Source: JAPOXR01 sp965214695 (GTDB lineage: Bacteria > Pseudomonadota > Alphaproteobacteria > Rhodobacterales > Rhodobacteraceae). Taken from it: DNA of 64,000 nucleotides. A program made the translations under genes and the position numbers. Every line of letters starts with the position of its first letter. The stretch's first letter is position 1. The notes below the pieces were generated by a model, which made no database searches, was not told the DNA's origin, and saw nothing but the letters and a program-made list of their open reading frames with translations. Shown piece by piece: positions 1-8,430 of the stretch. The stretch lies in NCBI GenBank assembly GCA_965214695.1, contig OZ243967.1, forward strand, positions 3,472,001 to 3,536,000, written 5' to 3'.

Positions 1-183
1 GAAACCGACCTGCTGCAACAGATGAGCCCGGACTACATCGCCGACAAGCGCGGCCGCATTCCCATGAACCGGCTGTGCACGCCTGGCGAAGTGGCAGACA
101 TGACCGTCTGGGTCGCCAGCCCGCGCTGTTCCTTCACAACCGGACAGGTCTTTGATGTCACCGGCGGGCGGGCCACCTACTGA
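1..183 (+). CDS. SDR-family oxidoreductase, C-terminal part (cut by window start)
   Basis: The window opens inside this gene and only the last 60 codons are visible. The tail contains 'GRIPMNRLCTPGEVADMTVW' followed by 'TTGQVFDVTGG', the usual C-terminal pattern of classical short-chain dehydrogenases/reductases: the substrate-loop region, then the TG..(I/V)xVDGG-like strand. The NAD(P)-binding Rossmann part lies outside the window, so the substrate cannot be inferred. The stop codon shares a base with the next start codon (TGATG), which suggests translational coupling with the sugar isomerase. Confidence 0.8.
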   Translation, partial: ETDLLQQMSPDYIADKRGRIPMNRLCTPGEVADMTVWVASPRCSFTTGQVFDVTGGRATY

Positions 184-1013
184 TGGAAGGGGTTCCGCTC
201 GAAAGATTGTGCATCCACCAGGTCACCCTGATGCAATGCGGATTCGCCGATGGCCTTGAGTGCCTGGCCCGCCATGGCGTGCCAATGACCGCAATCTGGC
301 ACGAGAAGCTTGACGAGATTGGCGTGGCGGCTGCACGACGAGCCCTGTCGGACACGCAGGTCAGGCCGGTTGCGCTCTGTGTTGGCGGCACCATGGCGAC
401 CGGCGATGCCGACGAGCGTGCATCGCAGATCCAGGTGACTCGCCGCCGCATCGATTACTGCGTGGAGTTGGGCATCGGGAGCCTGCTGATGCTGACCGGT
501 GGCCTGGGAGCGAGGGAGACCGATCTCGTTTTGGCCCGCAAGCGGGCGCTGGAGGGAATTGCCAGCACCTTGCACGATGCCCGGTCGGCGGGCGTTCGCC
601 TCGTTCTCGAGCCGCTGCACCCCATGGTCTGCGGTTCCCGCTCGGTGATCTCGACACTGTCGGCGGCCTGCGACTTCCTCGACGAGCTCGATGCCGACGA
701 TGCAACCGGCCTGGCGCTCGACACCTATGCGCTGTGGTGGGATCTCGATCTGCCGGACGACATTCGTCGGGCCGCACCCCGCCTGCACCACTTCCACGTC
801 TCGGACTGGCTTGCCGACACCGGTGATTTGCGCCTCGACCGGGGAATGCCTGGCGACGGCCTCATCGACAACCGATCCATCCGGCGGGCGGTGGAGGAGG
901 CCGGGTTCGCCGGCCCGGTCGAGATCGAGATCTTCTCGCAGCGTCGCTGGTGGACGCGGCCTCCGGACGAGGTGGTGTCGAAGATCGTCAGGCGGGCGGC
1001 GGAATGCGTCTGA
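183..1013 (+). CDS. Sugar phosphate isomerase/epimerase (xylose isomerase-like TIM barrel)
   Basis: A 276-residue protein of the AP-endonuclease-2/xylose-isomerase-like TIM-barrel family. Candidate metal and substrate ligands fall in the expected order: the Glu of 'VLEPLHPM', the Asp of 'LALDTYALWWD', His and Asp of 'HHFHVSDW', and the Glu of 'PVEIEIFS'. Such enzymes isomerise or epimerise keto-sugars or related polyols in the cytoplasm; the substrate is unknown. It is coupled to the upstream SDR by TGATG and sits 161 bp before the ABC importer genes, so SDR, isomerase and importer may form a catabolic unit (inference). A decayed copy of its 3' end lies at 12347-12430. Confidence 0.85.
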   Translation: MEGVPLERLCIHQVTLMQCGFADGLECLARHGVPMTAIWHEKLDEIGVAAARRALSDTQVRPVALCVGGTMATGDADERASQIQVTRRRIDYCVELGIGSLLMLTGGLGARETDLVLARKRALEGIASTLHDARSAGVRLVLEPLHPMVCGSRSVISTLSAACDFLDELDADDATGLALDTYALWWDLDLPDDIRRAAPRLHHFHVSDWLADTGDLRLDRGMPGDGLIDNRSIRRAVEEAGFAGPVEIEIFSQRRWWTRPPDEVVSKIVRRAAECV

Positions 1014-1033
1014 ACTGATGGACATCGCGGCAA

Positions 1034-1045
1034 TTGATGCATCAA
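1034..1045. promoter_or_regulatory. Palindromic candidate operator upstream of livF
   Basis: The 12-bp perfect palindrome TTGATGCATCAA lies 130 bp upstream of livF. The same 12 bases recur at 12460-12471, at the equivalent place in the decayed second copy of this region, while most of the surrounding sequence has diverged. Selective conservation of a palindrome in a leader suggests a binding site for a dimeric repressor. The regulator is not identified. Confidence 0.5.
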
Positions 1046-1174
1046 GTTCAATAATCGACATGCATGATCCACGGCAAGCATGCTACGGTGCTCCGGCTGC
1101 GATCCAACGCATTGACGTGAGCGATCTGCGGACACAGGGTCCGACGGTCCGACAAAGGCCAGAGAGGGGGGAGA

Positions 1175-1906
1175 TTGCTCGAAATCCGCGGCGTCGAAAC
1201 CGGCTACGGCAAGCTGAAGATCCTGCGTGGCATCGACATGAAGGTCGATGCGCAGGGCGTCGTGGCGTTGCTCGGCGGCAACGGCACCGGCAAGTCGACT
1301 CTCCTCAAGGCCATCTCCGGCATCATCCCGGTCTGGAGCGGCGAGATCCTGTTCGATGGCCAGCCCATCCATGCCAGACGCCCACACGAGATCGTGCGCG
1401 CCGGCCTGGTCCAGGTCACCCAGGGCAAGGACAGCTATCCGGGCATGACCGTCGAGGAAAACCTGATGCTGGGTGCCTATTCCCGCAGCGACAAGGCGGC
1501 AGTGCGGGAAGATCTGGACAAGGTCTACTCGTTCTTTCCGATCCTGAAGGAGCGCCGCAAGCAGATGTCGGGGCTATTGTCCGGAGGGCAGGTGCAGATG
1601 CTTGTCATCGGGCGCGGCCTGATGGCGGCGCCGAAGATGGTGATGCTGGACGAGCCCTCGGCGGCGCTGGCACCATTGGTGGTGATGGATATCTTCAAGC
1701 AGATCAACCGCATCCGCAAGGAGTTGGGCATGACGATCCTCATCGTCGAGCAGAATGTCCGCATGGCGCTGTTGCTGGCAACCTACGGATATGTCATCCA
1801 TGACGGTCGCATCCATATCGAGGGCGAGGCCGAGGACATGATCCACGACGACAAGGTGCGCCATGCCTATCTGGGCGGCACGGTTGCAGAGGTCGCAAAT
1901 GCGTGA
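1175..1906 (+). CDS. livF: Branched-chain-amino-acid-type ABC transporter, ATP-binding protein (LivF-like)
   Basis: A 243-residue ABC ATPase of the LivF type. The Walker A loop GGNGTGKST is at about residues 34-42, the signature LSGGQ at 135-139 and Walker B 'MVMLDEP' at about 155-161. The start is TTG, preceded by a purine-rich stretch (gaggggggag). It would pair with LivG on the cytoplasmic face to energise the LivH/LivM channel. livH follows after 12 bp. A degenerate, truncated copy of its 5' end occurs at 12602. The true substrate may be an amino acid, urea or an aromatic acid; the family does not decide this. Confidence 0.9.
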   Translation: MLEIRGVETGYGKLKILRGIDMKVDAQGVVALLGGNGTGKSTLLKAISGIIPVWSGEILFDGQPIHARRPHEIVRAGLVQVTQGKDSYPGMTVEENLMLGAYSRSDKAAVREDLDKVYSFFPILKERRKQMSGLLSGGQVQMLVIGRGLMAAPKMVMLDEPSAALAPLVVMDIFKQINRIRKELGMTILIVEQNVRMALLLATYGYVIHDGRIHIEGEAEDMIHDDKVRHAYLGGTVAEVANA

Positions 1907-1918
1907 GGTGACACCGAG

Positions 1919-2803
1919 ATGCTGATGGATTTCATTGTCGTCGGCCTGTCTATCGGCCTGGTTTACGGGCTGGTGGCGCTTGGCATTTCGCTGATCTATT
2001 CCGGGCTCGACATCGTGCACTTCGCCCATGGCGAGTTCTTCATGTTCGGCGCCTTTTTCGGCCTGGTGCTCTATGGCGGCTTCGGCATCTCCTACCCCAT
2101 CACCCTGTTTCTGGCGTTGATTATCACCGGGATCATGGGCGTGGTGATCGAGCGCGTCTTCTACCGGCGACTGACCAGCCAGGGCGGCGGTTATACCGTG
2201 GCCGGCATGGGCATGATCATCTGTGGGTTCGGCATGGCGATCATCCTGCAGAATGTCGCCTTCCTGATCTGGGGCGCCGAAGGCCATTCGATGGGCGTGC
2301 AGTTCGGGACACCGATCGCCGTCGGCGGCATCACCCTGCCGCGCTCCTATCTGTGGATTCTGATCGTCTCGGTGGCGCTGATGGCCGGGTTGCACCTGCT
2401 GTTGCAGCACACCAAGACCGGGTTGGCCATCCGCGCCGTCGCCGCCGACAAGGACATTGCCTACCTGATGGGGATCAATGTCCCGCTGATGATTTCGCTC
2501 ATATTCGGGCTGGCCTGCGGGTTGGCCGCGGTGGGCGGCGTCCTGATCGGTCCAATCAACTATGTCCAGGTCGAGATGGGATATCTCATGTTGATCAAGG
2601 CCTTTGCCGCCGCCGTCGTCGGCGGTTTCGGTTCACTGCCAGGCGCCATTCTTGGCGGCCTGCTGGTCGGCGTATTCGAGACACTCGGCGCTGCCTACAT
2701 TTCCGGCAGCCACAAGGACATCTACGCGTTCCTGCTCCTGATCTTCGTGCTGATGGTCCGCCCCACCGGGCTGATGGGCCGCCTGGCCAAGGTCAAGGCA
2801 TGA
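1919..2803 (+). CDS. livH: Branched-chain-amino-acid-type ABC transporter permease (LivH-like)
   Basis: A 294-residue polytopic inner-membrane protein with about eight hydrophobic segments. It has the LivH hallmarks 'IDIVHFAHGE'-type (here GLDIVHFAHGEF) near residue 35 and 'KAFAAAVVGGFGSLPGAILGG' near the C-terminus. With LivM it forms the channel. Its stop codon overlaps an ATG (ATGA at 2800-2803), but the better start of the next gene is 36 bp downstream. The last ~90 bp of this gene are part of the 1375-bp repeat shared with 12729-14103. Confidence 0.9.
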   Translation: MLMDFIVVGLSIGLVYGLVALGISLIYSGLDIVHFAHGEFFMFGAFFGLVLYGGFGISYPITLFLALIITGIMGVVIERVFYRRLTSQGGGYTVAGMGMIICGFGMAIILQNVAFLIWGAEGHSMGVQFGTPIAVGGITLPRSYLWILIVSVALMAGLHLLLQHTKTGLAIRAVAADKDIAYLMGINVPLMISLIFGLACGLAAVGGVLIGPINYVQVEMGYLMLIKAFAAAVVGGFGSLPGAILGGLLVGVFETLGAAYISGSHKDIYAFLLLIFVLMVRPTGLMGRLAKVKA

Positions 2804-2835
2804 CAACCGCCAATTCACAACAATCGGAGGATACC

Positions 2836-4035
2836 ATGAACACCATGACCAAACTCGGCGCCGCCGCCACCATCATCGCCTCGATGACGGCGTCGGCAGT
2901 TATGGCCGGCGACATTCGCATCGGCGCCTCGATGCGGATGATCTCGGAGAACGGCCAGAAATACGGCCAGATGATGCAGGACGAGTTCGACGCCATCAAC
3001 GCCGCCGGCGGCATCAATGGCAACATGATCGAGCTGATCCTGCTCAATGACGAGTGCAAGTCCGACAAGGGCGTGGCCAATGCCAACAAGTTCGCCTACC
3101 AGGACAACGTGCATCTGGTCATCGGCTCCTCCTGCTCGTCGGTGACCCTGCCGATGGTCGATGTCACCGCCCAGGCCATGGTGCCGCACATCATTCCGCA
3201 CTCGACCTCGGACAAGATCACCCTCAAGGGTTCGGAGTGGGTCTTCCGCGTGCCGATCTCGGCCCGCTACTACAAGGGCGTCGCCGCCAAGTATATTGGC
3301 GAGACGTTCGGCACCAACATCGCCTACGTGTTTGCCTCCGACGCCGCCGCCGTCGCCGATGCCGAGGGTCTGCGCGAGCAGATGGCGGCGCAGTTCGGCG
3401 CCGAGCCCGCCTACTGGGCGCAGGTGCAGGAGAAGGAGATCGACTTCCGCAGCCACATGCTGAAGATCAAGGCCATGGATGTCGATGCCCTCTACATCGC
3501 CGCCCTGCAGGAGCCGATGGCGCGGGCGCTGGTCCAGTCCTACGAGGTCGGCATTCCGGAAGAGGTCAAGCGCGTGGCCAACTCGGTCGCTTCCAACGCC
3601 CCGGTACCGGGCATGGCCGGTGACGCCATCAAGGGCGTCTTCTTCACCGCCGCCTATTCCGACAGCGACACAAGGCCGATCGCGGTGGAGTTCAACAACA
3701 TGGTGCGCGAGCGCTACGGCGTCGAGAAGATCGACCACGATTTCAGCCAGGCCTGGGATCTGATCCGCATCGTCGAGATCGCGCTGAACAATGCCGACAT
3801 CTCCACCGCCGACGCCGACCTGGCTGCCGACCGTGTCGCCATCCGCGACGCCATTGCCGGCATCGAGAACTATGAAGGCCTGGCCTCGGGCCCGATCAGC
3901 TTCTGTGCCGAACCGACGCCGCAATGCCGTGACGGCAACCGCACCGTCGTGCTCATCGGCTACCTGAAGGGCGGCGCCGATTTCGAGCTCGGCATCCTTG
4001 ACCGCGTGACCATGCCGGTCGATTTCGGCCTGTAG
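2836..4035 (+). CDS. ABC transporter periplasmic substrate-binding protein (Leu/Ile/Val-binding type)
   Basis: A 399-residue type I periplasmic binding protein. The ATG at 2836 is preceded by GGAGG with 5-bp spacing and opens a signal peptide (MNTMTKLGAAATIIASM..., likely cleaved after SAVMA). Mature domains start at 'GDIRIGASMRM'. It has the 'DEFDAINAAGGING' segment typical of LivJ-like proteins and four or more cysteines that could form disulfides. An ATG at 2800 would add 12 residues but has no ribosome site. A perfect second copy is at 12850. The gene is followed by a strong terminator, which would allow more binding protein than downstream permease. Confidence 0.92.
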   Translation: MNTMTKLGAAATIIASMTASAVMAGDIRIGASMRMISENGQKYGQMMQDEFDAINAAGGINGNMIELILLNDECKSDKGVANANKFAYQDNVHLVIGSSCSSVTLPMVDVTAQAMVPHIIPHSTSDKITLKGSEWVFRVPISARYYKGVAAKYIGETFGTNIAYVFASDAAAVADAEGLREQMAAQFGAEPAYWAQVQEKEIDFRSHMLKIKAMDVDALYIAALQEPMARALVQSYEVGIPEEVKRVANSVASNAPVPGMAGDAIKGVFFTAAYSDSDTRPIAVEFNNMVRERYGVEKIDHDFSQAWDLIRIVEIALNNADISTADADLAADRVAIRDAIAGIENYEGLASGPISFCAEPTPQCRDGNRTVVLIGYLKGGADFELGILDRVTMPVDFGL

Positions 4036-4048
4036 GCACGCATCCGAT

Positions 4049-4085
4049 CCGGACCGGGCAGCGTTCCGGTCCGGGTTGTTTTCTA
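4049..4085 (+). terminator. Intrinsic terminator after the binding-protein gene
   Basis: A perfect 9-bp GC stem (CCGGACCGG / CCGGTCCGG) with an 8-base loop is followed by GTTGTTTTCT. It lies between the binding-protein gene and livM, so it probably causes partial termination within the operon. The identical hairpin follows the second binding-protein copy at 14063-14099. Confidence 0.8.
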
Positions 4086-4106
4086 TTCCAGCAAGAACCG
4101 GTCCAG

Positions 4107-5159
4107 ATGCACGGAGCCATCGATACATTCCTGGCAGGAATTCAGCGCCTGTCACGCATTCACCCGGTCATGCCGTGGTGCACCGGCCTGGTCCTGCTGC
4201 TGCCGCTGCCATGGCTGGCGGCCAACACCTACCAGGTGTACCTGCTGAACCACATCTGCATCATGATCATCATGGCCACGGGGCTGAACATCGTGAAGGG
4301 GTTCGCCGGCCAGGTCACCGTCGGTCATGTTGCCCTGGCCGCGGTGGGAGCATTCACCTCTGCGGTGCTGTCAACCAAGTTCGGCATGCCATTCTGGATC
4401 TGCATGCCGATCGCGGTGGTGGTCACCGTGCTGACCGGGGCCGTCGTTGCCATCCCCTCCTTTCGGCTCGAGGGCGCCTACCTGGCGCTTGCCACGCTTG
4501 CCTTCGCCCAGGCGGTGGAGATTTTCATCCGCGTCACCAACTACCTGGGAAGCGCGTCCGGAATCGGGGGCATCAAGCCGCCAGAGTTCTTCGGGATCGC
4601 CCTGAGGACCTACGAGAGCTTCTACTTCCTGGCCATGCCGACAACGGTGCTGGCCGTCTATGCCAGTTTTGCCATCCTCCGCTCGGCCACCGGCCGCGCA
4701 TTCATGGCCATTCGCGAGGACCCGCTCACCGCCGCCGCCTCGGGTGTCCATGTGAAACGCTACAAGCTGATCGCCTTCATGCTCAGTGCGGTCTATGCCG
4801 GGCTCGCCGGCTCGCTGATGGCCCACATGCTGCCAGGCTATGTCCACCCCAACAATTTCACCGTGATCGAGATGGTGACCGTCCTGCTCATGGTCGTCCT
4901 CGGTGGCATCGGCAATATCTGGGGTGGCGTCATCGGGGCGATCATCGTCTCCATCGTCGCCGACATCACCCGAGACTACTATTTCTACCAGCTGCTGCTG
5001 TTCGGCCTGGTGATCGTGGGCACCGTCATCTTCATGCCCAAGGGCATTGGCGGCATCATCGACCGCTACTTCGTCTCGCGCCGTTTCGTCGCCGCCCGCC
5101 AGGCCACCGCCGCCCGCCAGCGCGAGCGGGTCGACGCCATGTCGGACGAGGACCCGTGA
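4107..5159 (+). CDS. livM: Branched-chain-amino-acid-type ABC transporter permease (LivM-like)
   Basis: A 350-residue polytopic permease. It contains 'GFAGQVTVGHVALAAVGAF', the LivM-type GxxGQxSxGHxAFxGxGAY segment near residue 75, and 'GGIGNIWGGVIGA' near residue 270. The C-terminus is basic and cytoplasmic (RRFVAARQATAARQRER). It is the partner of LivH. Its stop overlaps the livG start (TGATG), so the two are translationally coupled. No strong ribosome site is visible at the ATG; translation may depend on readthrough of the upstream terminator. Confidence 0.9.
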   Translation: MHGAIDTFLAGIQRLSRIHPVMPWCTGLVLLLPLPWLAANTYQVYLLNHICIMIIMATGLNIVKGFAGQVTVGHVALAAVGAFTSAVLSTKFGMPFWICMPIAVVVTVLTGAVVAIPSFRLEGAYLALATLAFAQAVEIFIRVTNYLGSASGIGGIKPPEFFGIALRTYESFYFLAMPTTVLAVYASFAILRSATGRAFMAIREDPLTAAASGVHVKRYKLIAFMLSAVYAGLAGSLMAHMLPGYVHPNNFTVIEMVTVLLMVVLGGIGNIWGGVIGAIIVSIVADITRDYYFYQLLLFGLVIVGTVIFMPKGIGGIIDRYFVSRRFVAARQATAARQRERVDAMSDEDP

Positions 5160-5959
5160 TGGCCACCCTGCTGAACGTGACCGGGCTGAACAAGCATTTC
5201 GGTGGCCTTCACGCCATCAGGAACGTGGATTTCGAGCTTGCGGATGGCGAGATGCGCGCCGTCATCGGTCCGAACGGGTCCGGCAAGAGCACGCTTTTCA
5301 ACCTGCTGAGCGGCATATACCCCGTCGATTCGGGGACGGTCATCTTTGACGGCCATGACATCACCGGCTGGGAGCCGCACCGAATCGCCGAAGCGGGCGT
5401 CGCCCGCACCTTCCAACTGCTCAGGATGTTCACCGAGATGAGCGTGCTCGACAATCTGCGGATCGGCCACCACTGCCATGTCCAGTACAGCACCTTCGCA
5501 GGCCTGTTTGGCACCGGCCATGTTGCGGCGGAGGAAAAGCGCATCATGGACGAGATGATGGAGATCCTCGAACTGATCGGTTTGGCGGATTTTGCGCATA
5601 TCCCGGCATCGGAGATGTCGATCGGCCAGCGCCGACTGCTGGCGCTGGGACGGTCGATCGCCATGCGCCCCAAGCTCCTGCTGCTGGATGAACCCGCGGC
5701 GGGGCTGTCGCCGGTCAATGTCGACAACATCATGAACATCATGGTGACGCTGAAGAATCGCTTCAGCCTGACCGTGGTCATCGTCGAGCATATCCTGAAG
5801 GTGGTCATGGATACCTGCGACCGGATATCGGTGCTTGATCACGGGGAGAAGATTGCCGAAGGCACACCGAATGAGGTCAGCAACGACCACGCGGTGATCG
5901 AGGCCTATCTCGGCCGCGAGATGAGCGACGAGCAGGTCAAGGAACTCCTCGCCGTGTAG
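5159..5959 (+). CDS. livG: Branched-chain-amino-acid-type ABC transporter, ATP-binding protein (LivG-like)
   Basis: A 266-residue ABC ATPase. Walker A GPNGSGKST is at 37-45. The signature region reads 'EMSIGQRRLLALGRSI', with MSIGQ replacing LSGGQ, as in many LivG proteins. Walker B is 'LLLLDEP' and the switch histidine is in 'VIVEHILKVV'. The 'ARTFQLLRMF' motif and longer loop after it distinguish LivG from LivF. It ends the importer operon; the next gene is convergent. No clear terminator is visible in 5960-6119. Confidence 0.92.
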   Translation: MATLLNVTGLNKHFGGLHAIRNVDFELADGEMRAVIGPNGSGKSTLFNLLSGIYPVDSGTVIFDGHDITGWEPHRIAEAGVARTFQLLRMFTEMSVLDNLRIGHHCHVQYSTFAGLFGTGHVAAEEKRIMDEMMEILELIGLADFAHIPASEMSIGQRRLLALGRSIAMRPKLLLLDEPAAGLSPVNVDNIMNIMVTLKNRFSLTVVIVEHILKVVMDTCDRISVLDHGEKIAEGTPNEVSNDHAVIEAYLGREMSDEQVKELLAV

Positions 5960-6119
5960 TCGGACATTGCCGGCTGCGATGCGCTCCGGGGGTTGACCAA
6001 CCAAGCGGGGTCTCCAGGGAGGGGTGGGGCCCGCATGTGCGGCGCATTGCCCCATTCCTGGTGCGTCCAGACCGTTCGGGGTCTCGGATGTTACTCGCGA
6101 CCGCTGTGCAGCCAACTGG

Positions 6120-6833
6120 TCACGGCCTCGGGGTGAGTGGGGCGGCCATGGCAAGCTCACGTTTCTCATAGACGGTTTCGATTTTCCGGCCGTTCCATGC
6201 GTAGCAGAGGTGTCGCTCCTGCCGGGCGTTGGAAAGAGGGGTCGGTCGAAACACGGCGACACACTCGCCGCCCGCCCGGCGCACGCTGTCCCAGGCAATC
6301 CCGTTCGAGCCAGCCGCACGCAGCGTTTTCGCCAGGTGCTGGCTCGCAGCGTAGTTGTCGTTGTGAAAGACGCGCGGTTGAGCATTCGTCTGACCCCGCA
6401 GATCGTGCAGATCCCCACCGAGGTCGACCAGGTAGACTCGCATGTCCAGTTCCATTTGCGTCTGTGCCGTGGCGGCCAGGAATTGCTGGCGATGGTGTCT
6501 GGTCTCGGCGATGGCCGTGCTGATGTCGTTTGCGGCATAAAAGACGCCGTATGTGCCATCCGAAAACCGGCTGCCAGACGGATTCAGGTGGGTGAATGCC
6601 GCCATGATGACGGCTGTTCCCGGCCCGCTGACACGAACCTCGGGCGGCACGAGTTCGATTTCGCCAACCTCGTCACGAAGCCTGGGATTGGTGAGCGCTT
6701 CCAGTTCGAAGATCGCCTGGAGATCCTCCGGGTCCGTGACCCGTTCGAAGAGTTGAACCGGCGGAAACCGGCTGGGGATTATTCGCCAGCACGGCCTCCA
6801 CTCGACGCGCGTGACCGGTGGTGTCACGCCCAT
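6120..6833 (-). CDS. RES-domain toxin (NAD+-degrading type), second gene of a Xre/RES TA pair
   Basis: A 237-residue RES-family protein. The recognisable segments are 'CWRIIPSRFPP' near the N-terminus, 'GSRFSDGTYGVFYAANDISTAIAE', which is the substrate-pocket strand and helix with the conserved Arg/Tyr/Glu, and a C-terminal 'IAWDSVRRAGGECVAVFRP'. Characterised RES toxins degrade or phosphorolyse NAD+. I chose the ATG at 6833 because it overlaps the end of the antitoxin gene by 10 bp (GGATGGGCGTGA), typical coupling for this pair. A longer frame to 6956 would run through the antitoxin gene and is unlikely. Confidence 0.85.
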   Translation of the reverse strand: MGVTPPVTRVEWRPCWRIIPSRFPPVQLFERVTDPEDLQAIFELEALTNPRLRDEVGEIELVPPEVRVSGPGTAVIMAAFTHLNPSGSRFSDGTYGVFYAANDISTAIAETRHHRQQFLAATAQTQMELDMRVYLVDLGGDLHDLRGQTNAQPRVFHNDNYAASQHLAKTLRAAGSNGIAWDSVRRAGGECVAVFRPTPLSNARQERHLCYAWNGRKIETVYEKRELAMAAPLTPRP

Positions 6834-7240
6834 CCACCCCGCTCTGCATCGAGGTATTGCCGCACGACGAAGAGGTCGGCCACCTGGCCGGAGAGCATGC
6901 GATCGAGTGCCGGCCGACCGGCAAACAGCGGTGCCGTGTTCGGACGTCTCACCCATTCATCGGCAGCCCGTTTGTCGGGGAGCAGGATCTGAAGCGCCTT
7001 GTAGATGCCTAGAATGTAGGAAATGCGCTCCAGCGTATCCATTGGCAGATTGGTGGTCGGACCCTTCTTCCACTTGAAGAAGGTTGATCGGGCCGTCAGC
7101 CCGAGCAGGATCATCTGTTCCTCGACCGAGAGGCCCCATAGGCCGGCAATGCGAAAGAAGGTGCGTAATGCCGGGCGAGAGAGACTCTTCCGGTCAAGCG
7201 AGGTTGCCAGGCGTGCGTGCTCAGTCATGGGAAAATCCAT
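6824..7240 (-). CDS. Xre/MbcA/ParS-type antitoxin for the RES toxin
   Basis: A 138-residue protein. The N-terminal Xre-like helical domain includes 'LRTFFRIAGLWGLSVEEQMILLGL' and 'STFFKWKKG'. The C-terminal toxin-binding domain includes 'ISYILGIYKALQILLPDKRAADEWVRRPN' and 'GRPALDRMLSG', which is diagnostic of the MbcA/ParS/Xre antitoxin family. It neutralises the RES toxin and probably represses the operon through the repeats at 7236-7276. The start could be ATG 7240 or ATG 7228; neither has a clear ribosome site, and the predicted transcript start is close, so translation may be leaderless. Confidence 0.85.
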   Translation of the reverse strand: MDFPMTEHARLATSLDRKSLSRPALRTFFRIAGLWGLSVEEQMILLGLTARSTFFKWKKGPTTNLPMDTLERISYILGIYKALQILLPDKRAADEWVRRPNTAPLFAGRPALDRMLSGQVADLFVVRQYLDAERGGWA

Positions 7241-7276
7241 AAATGCATATATGTGATAATATAGTCCATAAATGCA
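7236..7276 (-). promoter_or_regulatory. Direct-repeat operator and promoter of the Xre/RES operon
   Basis: Two exact 12-bp direct repeats, TCCATAAATGCA at 7236-7247 and 7265-7276, are spaced 29 bp apart. Between them the minus strand reads TATTAT, a plausible -10 box. The inner repeat overlaps the antitoxin start codon. The arrangement fits autorepression by the Xre antitoxin; no binding data are available from sequence. Confidence 0.55.
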
Positions 7277-7452
7277 CCTCCTGCAAGCCGGGCTTGAGAC
7301 GACGCACCGGTGAAGGCAGCCATTGGCGCTGGTGGCCGAATCTCAAGCAATGGAGAGAAAGCTGGCTTCGCGACCAGGCCTCCTGCCACCGTGGTGACAG
7401 GAGGCCTGTGCTTCAAGGCGCTTTCCGAAATATCGATGAGGACATGGATTTT

Positions 7453-7870
7453 ATGAAGAGATCTGCTGTAAATCCGTGGCCGTGGCCGCAGAGTGTCGGC
7501 TATAATCAGGCCGAGATGCTCGCTGGAGCGAGCCGGCACCGGGTCTGTGTGGGGCAGACTTCCGTCGATGCCGACGGCAATCCGCAGCATCCCGGGGGCA
7601 TGCGAAACCAGATCGCTCTTGCCTTGGACATTCTGCAAACCGTCCTTGACGCGGTTGGGTTGGGCCTGGCCAATGTTGTTCGGCACCGGGGTCACACCCA
7701 CCAATTGCCGGCGTTCAGGCCAGTGCATTCGTGGTCGGCACTCGCCAAATGGGCGGTTTTCTGGCAGACAGTAATTCCGATTGCCTGTGGCAAGTCGCCA
7801 ATCCGTGAGCCCAAGCTCTTGCCTGCAGTTTGCACGGATTCCCTACATGTCCAGTTGGCAGCGGAACCAA
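7453..7870 (+). pseudogene. RidA (YjgF/Rid)-family gene, frameshifted
   Basis: From ATG 7453 the first ~77 codons read like an intact Rid-family protein: 'VGYNQAEMLAGASRHRVCVG', then QTSVDADGNPQHPGGMRNQI and ALALDILQTVLDAVG, ending 'LANVV'. After about 7685 the expected 'RLGVHTTNVD...' sequence is not found in this frame; pieces such as 'GVTPTN' occur in another frame. The usual C-terminal strand with the conserved Arg/Glu is missing. I read it as a recently broken gene. Intact Rid proteins deaminate reactive enamine/imine intermediates. The 263 bp after it, up to 8133, hold nothing I recognise. Confidence 0.6.
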
Positions 7871-8133
7871 CGAATTCGATTATCCATGACCAAACAGAGA
7901 CTGCTTTCGTGCCGGGCTCGAAGGCACGCGTGCATTGATATCTCGTAAGAACTCCATGTAAGCATATGAAACAAAACAGACAATTTACGAAGTTGTCTTG
8001 GCCAAGGTCTTGAAATTACCTGGCTAATCCTGGCCGTTCTTGAAGCTGAACAAAATCCAACCGACAAGAATGAATCGGAAACTGGTCGGACACCAACACG
8101 ATTTCCCTGGTTCTCTGGGCGACGTTGCTTTCG

Positions 8134-8430
8134 TCAGTCTTGGTTGCTTAGAAGCTCCTGAACGACAGTAGGTTTGCGAGCGATCAAAGCCAAGAGCACC
8201 TGCGCTGGCCCATTGGGCGTTCTGCGCCCTTGTTCCCAGTTCAACAGAGTCCCTTTTGCTACACCAATGCTGCGCGCAAATTCAGCTTGGGACAGTCCTG
8301 TCATAGCGCGGATCGCGGAAACATTGATTTCTGGAAGTTCAATTTCGTGGACAAGCGCATCCGTCCCCCGCCCCTTTGAGAAGGCCTTGGCTTCTTCCAA
8401 GCCCTGCTTGATGCTTTCAAACGCATTCAT
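8134..8430 (-). CDS. Xre-family antitoxin (HigA/NadS-like)
   Basis: A 98-residue helix-turn-helix antitoxin. The HTH is in 'MTGLSQAEFARSIGVAKGTL' followed by 'LNWEQGRRTPNGPAQVLLAL', preceded by the 'ELPEINVSAIRAM' linker typical of NadS/HigA antitoxins. The ATG at 8430 overlaps the toxin stop (ATGA). An ATG at 8445 would add five residues. The toxin gene comes first, as in higBA and relE/nadS operons. It should neutralise the RelE-like toxin and autoregulate. Confidence 0.85.
   Translation of the reverse strand: MNAFESIKQGLEEAKAFSKGRGTDALVHEIELPEINVSAIRAMTGLSQAEFARSIGVAKGTLLNWEQGRRTPNGPAQVLLALIARKPTVVQELLSNQD

Larger units (their letters stand above)
2715..4089 (+). repeat. 1375-bp direct repeat, copy 1 (livH 3' end + binding protein + terminator)
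   Basis: From 2715 to 4089 the sequence matches 12729-14103 at a constant offset of 10014 bp. I found no mismatch on reading both copies, including at synonymous third positions. The block covers the last ~90 bp of livH, the entire substrate-binding-protein gene and its terminator. On both sides the two copies differ from the very next bases. Confidence 0.95.

Noticed and set aside
2815..4155. Long minus-strand frame opposite the binding-protein gene (and its twin at 12829-14607)
   Set aside because: Its sequence is rich in Asp, His and Gly, as expected for the complement of a GC-rich coding strand, and it shows no domain features.
7225..7728. Open frame on the minus strand between the two TA operons
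   Set aside because: It lies opposite the recognisable RidA-like sequence and has no family features or ribosome site.
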